This document shows positions 59,484-64,000 of a DNA stretch of 64,000 nucleotides, in pieces; the first letter of the stretch is position 1; every line of letters starts with the position of its first letter. The stretch covers positions 510,681-574,680 of the forward strand of contig NZ_JAXMOC010000002.1 of the NCBI RefSeq assembly GCF_034670125.1, read 5' to 3'. Below the pieces are notes generated by a model, which saw nothing but the letters and a program-made list of their open reading frames with translations, was not told where the DNA came from and searched no databases. Made by a program: the position numbers and the translations under genes. Origin of the DNA: Maricaulis sp034670125 (GTDB taxonomy: Bacteria; Pseudomonadota; Alphaproteobacteria; Caulobacterales; Maricaulaceae).

Positions 59484-60188
59484 TTACGCGGCTTGGCGGC
59501 CCGAACGGGCGCGCTGTTCACCGGACTCCTGGAGACGGCGCTCCTGGGCGTTCGGATCGTGTTCCATGATCTCACCCTTGTAGATCCAGACCTTGATACC
59601 GATGATACCCATCGCGGTCTTGGCTTCGCAGGTGCCGTAATCGATGTCGGCGCGCAGCGTATGAAGCGGGACGGAGCCCTCATTATACTGCTCGGTCCGG
59701 GCGATTTCCGCCCCGCCGAGACGACCGCCGCAGACGATCTTGCAGCCCTTGGCGCCCATGCGCATTGCCGACTGCATCGAACGCTTCATCGCGCGGCGGA
59801 AAGCCACACGGCGCTCGAGCTGCTGGGCGATGGACTCGGCCACCAGGGCCGCGTCGATCTCCGGCTTGCGCACTTCGACCAGGTTCAGGTGAACTTCACC
59901 ATCGATCATCTTCGACAGCTCCTTGCGGAGCGTCTCGATGTCAGAACCCTTCTTGCCGATCACCACACCCGGACGGGCCGTGTGGACGGTGACGCGGCAC
60001 TTCTTGTGCGGGCGCTCGATCACGATCTTCGAGACACTGGCATTCTTCAGACGCTCTTTGAGCATCTTCCGGATCTTGATGTCTTCGTGCAGCAGCTTGG
60101 CGTACTCGCCAGCGCCTGCATACCAGCGCGATTCCCAGGTGCGGTTGACGCCAAGGCGCAGACCGATCGGATTTACTTTCTGACCCAT
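59484..60188 (-). CDS. rpsC: 30S ribosomal protein S3
   Basis: 234 aa. MGQKVNPIGLRLGVNRTWES, the KH domain around IGKKGSDIETLRKELSKMID, and the S3 C-terminal block GAKGCKIVCGGRLGGAEIAR. Forms the mRNA entry with S4 and S5. Overlaps rplV by 1 base. Confidence 0.98.
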   Translation of the reverse strand: MGQKVNPIGLRLGVNRTWESRWYAGAGEYAKLLHEDIKIRKMLKERLKNASVSKIVIERPHKKCRVTVHTARPGVVIGKKGSDIETLRKELSKMIDGEVHLNLVEVRKPEIDAALVAESIAQQLERRVAFRRAMKRSMQSAMRMGAKGCKIVCGGRLGGAEIARTEQYNEGSVPLHTLRADIDYGTCEAKTAMGIIGIKVWIYKGEIMEHDPNAQERRLQESGEQRARSGRQAA

Positions 60189-60568
60189 CAGGCGGCCTCC
60201 TCGACTTCGCGCACCACAATGGTGAGCTCGGAAAACGGCTTCAGGATCTTTGCGCCGCGACCGCGTGCACGAGCCCGGAACCGTTTCATGACCAGGTTTT
60301 TGCCGACAAAGGCTTCCGACACGACAAGGCTGTCGATGTCGAGACCATGATTGTTCTCGGCATTGGCAATCGCGGATTCGAGCGTCTTCTTGACGTCCTT
60401 GGAAATCCGCTTGCGCGAGAATTCCAGATCGGCCAGGGCCCGCTCGACCTTCTTGCCACGGATGAGCGCGGCGACAAGGTTCAGCTTTTGCGGGCTGGTG
60501 CGGATCATCCGCAGCTTGGCGCGCGCTTCATTGTCGGCGACGCGACGGGGATTTGTAGACTGTCCCAT
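60188..60568 (-). CDS. rplV: 50S ribosomal protein L22
   Basis: 126 aa. IRTSPQKLNLVAALIRGKKV, LEFSRKRISKDVKKTLESAI and RARARGRGAKILKPFSELTI. Its loop lines the exit tunnel near the macrolide site. Confidence 0.97.
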   Translation of the reverse strand: MGQSTNPRRVADNEARAKLRMIRTSPQKLNLVAALIRGKKVERALADLEFSRKRISKDVKKTLESAIANAENNHGLDIDSLVVSEAFVGKNLVMKRFRARARGRGAKILKPFSELTIVVREVEEAA

Positions 60569-60571
60569 CGC

Positions 60572-60850
60572 TTATCTCCGCTTGGCTTTTTTGTCCGCAG
60601 CGTGACCGTAATAGGTCCGCGACGGAGAAAATTCACCGAGCTTGTGGCCGACCATGTCTTCGGTCACCAGCACCGGTACGAACTTGTTGCCGTTGTGAAC
60701 CTGGAATGTCAGGCCCACGAATTGCGGCATGATGGTTGAACGGCGCGACCAGGTCTTGATCGCTTGCTTGCGTCCACCCTCGTGCGACTTCTCCGCTTTT
60801 TTCAGCAGATAGCCGTCGACGAACGGACCTTTCCAGACAGAGCGAGGCAT
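60572..60850 (-). CDS. rpsS: 30S ribosomal protein S19
   Basis: 92 aa from the ATG at 60850 (the upstream part of the frame lies in rplB). MPRSVWKGPFVDGYLLKKAE, WSRRSTIMPQFVGLTFQVHN and HKLGEFSPSRTYYGHAADKK. Head protein with S13. Confidence 0.97.
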   Translation of the reverse strand: MPRSVWKGPFVDGYLLKKAEKSHEGGRKQAIKTWSRRSTIMPQFVGLTFQVHNGNKFVPVLVTEDMVGHKLGEFSPSRTYYGHAADKKAKRR

Positions 60851-60860
60851 CGTCTGCTCC

Positions 60861-61697
60861 CTATCGCTTCTTGCGCTCGTGGCGCGAGCGGATGATGAAT
60901 TTGTCGGTCGACTTGTTCTTGCGCGTCTTGGCACCCTTGGTCGGCTTGCCCCAAGGCGTCACCGGATGGCGACCACCAGAGGTACGGCCTTCACCACCAC
61001 CATGCGGGTGATCAACCGGGTTCATGACAACACCGCGAACAGACGGACGCTTGCCGAGATGGCGATTGCGCCCGGCCTTGCCGAGATTGATGTTCAGGTG
61101 GTCCGGGTTTGACACCGCACCGACCGTCGCCATGCACTTGTCCGAGACCATGCGCAGCTCGCCCGAGGCCAGACGGATCTGGGCATAGCCGGCATCACGG
61201 CCGACAAGCTGGACATAGGCACCGGCGGAACGGGCGATCTGACCACCCTTCTCCGGCTTCATCTCGACATTGTGAAGGATGGTGCCGACCGGCACCGCCT
61301 TCAGCGGCATCGCATTGCCCGGCTTCACGTCGCACTTGGCAGACGCGATGACCGTATCGCCTTCGGAAAGACGCTGCGGAGCCAGGATATAGGCCTTTTC
61401 GCCGTCCTCATACTTGATGAGGGCGATGAAGGCCGTCCGGTTCGGATCGTACTCAAGACGCTCGACCGTCGCGGGCATGTCCCACTTGCGGCGCTTGAAG
61501 TCCACCAGGCGATAGAGACGCTTCGCGCCACCACCCCGCCGGCGGGCCGTGATCCGACCCATATTGTTGCGGCCACCCTTTTTGGTGAGGCCCTCAACCA
61601 GTGTCTTCTCGGGACGTCCCTTGTGCAGGGCGGAGCGATCCACCAGCACCAGGGCGCGACGGCCCGGAGAAGTCGGTTTGAATGTTTTCAAAGCCAT
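60861..61697 (-). CDS. rplB: 50S ribosomal protein L2
   Basis: 278 aa. MALKTFKPTSPGRRALVLVD, GRITARRRGGGAKRLYRLVD and the C-terminal GVVMNPVDHPHGGGEGRTSG signature, including the conserved His near the peptidyl transferase centre. Confidence 0.98.
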   Translation of the reverse strand: MALKTFKPTSPGRRALVLVDRSALHKGRPEKTLVEGLTKKGGRNNMGRITARRRGGGAKRLYRLVDFKRRKWDMPATVERLEYDPNRTAFIALIKYEDGEKAYILAPQRLSEGDTVIASAKCDVKPGNAMPLKAVPVGTILHNVEMKPEKGGQIARSAGAYVQLVGRDAGYAQIRLASGELRMVSDKCMATVGAVSNPDHLNINLGKAGRNRHLGKRPSVRGVVMNPVDHPHGGGEGRTSGGRHPVTPWGKPTKGAKTRKNKSTDKFIIRSRHERKKR

Positions 61698-61698
61698 C

Positions 61699-61995
61699 TT
61701 ACAGACCCGTCGTCACGTCGATCGAGTGACCCTCTGCGAGAGTCACGACCGCTTTCTTCTGGTCATTGCGGCGACCGGGAATACCCCGGAAGCGCTTGGT
61801 CTTTCCGTGAACCTTGATGGTGTTCACAGCCGTCACCTTCACCTTGAAGAGTGCCTCGACCGCTTCCGCGATCTCACCCTTGTTGGCGGAGAGCGGCACA
61901 AAGAAGACAACCTTGCTTTCTTCCGAAAGCAGCGTCGACTTCTCGGTGATCACCGGGCTCAGGATCGTGTCGTAATGGCGCGCAGCAGCCGACAT
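61699..61995 (-). CDS. rplW: 50S ribosomal protein L23
   Basis: 98 aa. HYDTILSPVITEKSTLLSEE and ALFKVKVTAVNTIKVHGKTK RFRG-type segment. Docking site for SRP and trigger factor at the tunnel exit. Confidence 0.97.
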   Translation of the reverse strand: MSAAARHYDTILSPVITEKSTLLSEESKVVFFVPLSANKGEIAEAVEALFKVKVTAVNTIKVHGKTKRFRGIPGRRNDQKKAVVTLAEGHSIDVTTGL

Positions 61996-61996
61996 C

Positions 61997-62632
61997 TTAA
62001 GCCTCCTTCGCGCTGAGGCGTGCGTGGATCTGTTCCACGGCCGCCTTGGTCAGCACCAGGGTGTCGCGACGCAGCACGTCATAAACATTCAGGCCCTGGG
62101 CGGGCAGAACGTCGATGCATGGCAGGTTGCGAGCCGCCTTGGCAAAATTCTCGTTCACTTCGGCGCCGGAGATCACCAGGGCATTGGAAATGCCCAGGCT
62201 TTCGAACGACGTCCGCAGTGCCTTGGTCTGCGGGGCATCAAGTGCCGCGTCATCGATGATGACCAACGACTTGGTGCCCAGCTTGGCCGACAGCGCGTGG
62301 CGCAGGCCAAGGGCACGGACCTTCTTGGGCAGCTCGTGGGCGTGGCTGCGGACACGGGGACCGTGCGCCTTGCCACCACCGACGAATTGCGGAGCGGACC
62401 GGGCACCGTGACGCGCCGTACCACCGCCCTTTTGGCGGCCGAAGCGCTTCTTGGTGCGATTGATTTCAGAGCGGCCGAGCGTCTTGTGCGTGCCTTGCTG
62501 GCGGGCTGCCAGCTGCCACTTCACAACGCGCTGCAGGAGGTCGGAGCGCACCTCTTCAATGCCGAAGACGGCATCGTCGAGATCGATCGCACCGGCGTCT
62601 TTCGCCGCGAGGGTTTTGACCTCGATCTTCAT
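61997..62632 (-). CDS. rplD: 50S ribosomal protein L4
   Basis: 211 aa. AARQQGTHKTLGRSEINRTK, KRFGRQKGGGTARHGARSAP and GGGKAHGPRVRSHAHELPKK. In E. coli L4 also represses the S10 operon. Overlaps rplC by 4 bases. Confidence 0.97.
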   Translation of the reverse strand: MKIEVKTLAAKDAGAIDLDDAVFGIEEVRSDLLQRVVKWQLAARQQGTHKTLGRSEINRTKKRFGRQKGGGTARHGARSAPQFVGGGKAHGPRVRSHAHELPKKVRALGLRHALSAKLGTKSLVIIDDAALDAPQTKALRTSFESLGISNALVISGAEVNENFAKAARNLPCIDVLPAQGLNVYDVLRRDTLVLTKAAVEQIHARLSAKEA

Positions 62633-63435
62633 GCTTGCGTTCCTTCTTCACCGTCAGCCGCAGCTTCCGGAGCCGCGTTGTCAGCGTCCGCCGGAGCAGC
62701 CTCGTTCTCAACCACTTCAGCCGTGACCGGCGCGTTCAGCTCGTCCAGCGTGCGGAACTTGCCCGGCAGGGGAAGCTCGGTGCCGCCATGGCCCTTGATC
62801 GCGTCGCGAAGCTCGACCCAGCCACCGGCTGAACCCGGAACCGCGCCCTTGACCAGGACAATGCCGCGCTCGACGTCAACACGAACAACTTCAATGTTCT
62901 GCGTGGTCACGCGGACAGCGCCCATGTGACCGGCCATTTTCTTGCCCTTGAAGACCTTGCCCGGATCCTGACACTGACCGGTCGAACCATGCGAACGGTG
63001 CGAGATTGACACACCGTGCGTGGCACGAAGGCCGCCAAAACCGTGGCGTTTCATGGCCCCTGCAAAACCCTTACCGATCGAGATGCCGGCGACATCCACT
63101 TTCTGGCCAGGGACGAAGTGGTCCGCGGTCAGCTCGGCGCCGACTTCGATCAGGGCGTCTTCAGCGACGCGAAATTCGACCAGCTTGCGCTTGGGTGCAA
63201 CCTTGGCCTTGGCGAAGTGACCGCGCATGGCTTTCGGCGTGCGCTTGGCCTTGGCTTCACCGGCACCCAGCTGGAGCGCCACATAACCGTCCCGGTCCGC
63301 TGTCTTGTGAGACACGACCTGGACATTGTCCATGTGGAGCACCGTGCAGGGCACGTGCGAGCCGTCTTCGGCGAAAATGCGTGTCATGCCCAGCTTGCGG
63401 GCAACCACGCCTGTTCTGCGATCTTCCTGGCGCAT
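62629..63435 (-). CDS. rplC: 50S ribosomal protein L3 with acidic C-terminal tail
   Basis: 268 aa from the ATG at 63435. VVARKLGMTRIFAEDGSHVP, FAGAMKRHGFGGLRATHGVS (includes the region of the methylated Gln) and GKKMAGHMGAVRVTTQNIEV. The last 40 or so residues form an Ala/Glu/Asp-rich tail absent from E. coli L3 (209 aa); longer tails are common in alphaproteobacteria. Confidence 0.97.
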   Translation of the reverse strand: MRQEDRRTGVVARKLGMTRIFAEDGSHVPCTVLHMDNVQVVSHKTADRDGYVALQLGAGEAKAKRTPKAMRGHFAKAKVAPKRKLVEFRVAEDALIEVGAELTADHFVPGQKVDVAGISIGKGFAGAMKRHGFGGLRATHGVSISHRSHGSTGQCQDPGKVFKGKKMAGHMGAVRVTTQNIEVVRVDVERGIVLVKGAVPGSAGGWVELRDAIKGHGGTELPLPGKFRTLDELNAPVTAEVVENEAAPADADNAAPEAAADGEEGTQA

Positions 63436-63439
63436 AATC

Positions 63440-63754
63440 CTACGCTCCCAGCTTGATCTCGACGTCCACACCAGCCGACAGGTCGAGCTTCATCAGCGCG
63501 TCCACGGTTTGCGGGGTGGGGTCGACGATGTCGAGAAGGCGCTTGTGGGTCCGGATTTCGAACTGTTCGCGCGACTTCTTGTCGATGTGCGGCGAACGCA
63601 GCACCGTGAATTTCTCGATGCGTGTCGGCAGCGGAATCGGACCACGGACGTTGGCGCCCGTGCGCTTGGCTGTCGAAACGATCTCCCGGGTGGAGTTATC
63701 CAGAACCCGGTGATCGAACGCCTTCAGGCGAATGCGGATGTTTTGACGTTCCAT
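63440..63754 (-). CDS. rpsJ: 30S ribosomal protein S10
   Basis: 104 aa from the ATG at 63754 (a TTG one codon earlier is ignored). IRIRLKAFDHRVLDNSTREI, PLPTRIEKFTVLRSPHIDKK and REQFEIRTHKRLLDI. First gene of the S10 block; S10 also acts in antitermination with NusB. Confidence 0.98.
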   Translation of the reverse strand: MERQNIRIRLKAFDHRVLDNSTREIVSTAKRTGANVRGPIPLPTRIEKFTVLRSPHIDKKSREQFEIRTHKRLLDIVDPTPQTVDALMKLDLSAGVDVEIKLGA

Positions 63755-63780
63755 CAAACCGATCCCGTTTCTTAACTTTC

Positions 63781-63823
63781 AAAAAGAGCAAACCGGGGCG
63801 GATACCTAAAGCACCGCCCCGGT
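63781..63823 (-). terminator. hairpin between tuf and rpsJ (terminator or attenuator)
   Basis: On the minus strand ACCGGGGCGG pairs with CCGCCCCGGT (10 bp, 12-base loop), then TTTGCTCTTTTT. It lies in the 82-base spacer between the EF-Tu stop and rpsJ and could partly end tuf transcripts or attenuate the S10 operon. Confidence 0.6.
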
Positions 63824-63836
63824 CGGATGGGGTAGT

Positions 63837-64000
63837 CTACTCGATGATTTTCGAGACGACGCCGGCGCCGACGGTGCGGCCACCTTCACGGATTGCGAAG
63901 CGGAGCTTCTCTTCCATGGCGATCGGCACGATCAGCTCGACATTCATTTCAATGTTGTCGCCCGGCATCACCATTTCCGTACCTTCGTTCAGCGTCACAA
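63837..64000 (-). CDS. tuf: elongation factor Tu, C-terminal end (5' end outside window)
   Basis: The last 54 codons or so are present: [40 protein letters not shown] and [13 protein letters not shown] then stop TAG at 63837. This is the beta-barrel domain 3 of EF-Tu. It is upstream of rpsJ on the same strand, the usual str-S10 junction. Confidence 0.95.

Overview
The window is high-GC, densely coded chromosomal DNA from an alphaproteobacterium, most likely a stalked or dimorphic marine member of the Caulobacterales (Maricaulis or a close relative). The lineage call is inference from gene content: MipZ, an SpmX-type polarity protein (degenerate muramidase head, long acidic linker, two C-terminal membrane helices), ATP12, DUF1489, DUF1244, a lone FliN, and the alphaproteobacterial S10-spc-alpha ribosomal order. 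No prophage, insertion sequence, rRNA or CRISPR array was seen. There is one tRNA, tRNA-Leu(GAG).

Layout. 1-4.6 kb: the end of dprA, a small protein gene, then a cell-division/envelope group (J-domain membrane protein, mipZ, SPOR lipoprotein) divergent from panC and a glutamine cyclotransferase. 4.6-7.1 kb: DUF1489, a secreted protein and a cupin/JmjC-like protein. 7.1-20.5 kb: a dispersed leucine/isovalerate catabolic set on the minus strand (liuA, liuB, liuC, liuD), interleaved with DUF817, two paralogous small membrane proteins, a SOUL protein, a DUF5694 protein, a patatin with a cNMP-binding domain, an LprI-like lipoprotein and a flavodoxin-like protein. 20.5-26.2 kb: spmX-like gene, Kelch protein, mgtE and an unknown polytopic protein. 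26.2-29.2 kb: tRNA-Leu, fliN divergent from lipB, then three consecutive DUF805-type membrane protein genes. 29.2-37.3 kb: propionyl-CoA carboxylase, with pccA and pccB separated by a K+ channel, an unknown membrane protein, a fatty-acid desaturase and a small accessory patch (33.7-35.8 kb: large palindromic repeats, a YefM-YoeB toxin-antitoxin pair and an orphan gene). 37.5-49.8 kb: GNAT/FemAB-like enzyme, GrpB, 2OG-Fe oxygenase, ATP12 chaperone with a HAD phosphatase, DUF1244, DUF3108-like, RluA-type pseudouridine synthase with CrcB, a short membrane peptide gene, RarA, a VOC protein and a DegP-type protease. 49.8-64 kb: the ribosomal superoperon on the minus strand (tuf to rplQ) with secY, adk and rpoA.

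How the genes fit together. The liu genes take isovaleryl-CoA to 3-hydroxy-3-methylglutaryl-CoA; the final lyase is not in the window. PccA/PccB carboxylate propionyl-CoA from branched-chain and odd-chain catabolism, so much of the first 37 kb concerns acyl-CoA catabolism. MipZ and the SpmX-like protein link the locus to division-site placement and polar development. The toxin-antitoxin pair has a readable promoter and operator, and most of the unexplained sequence lies around it.
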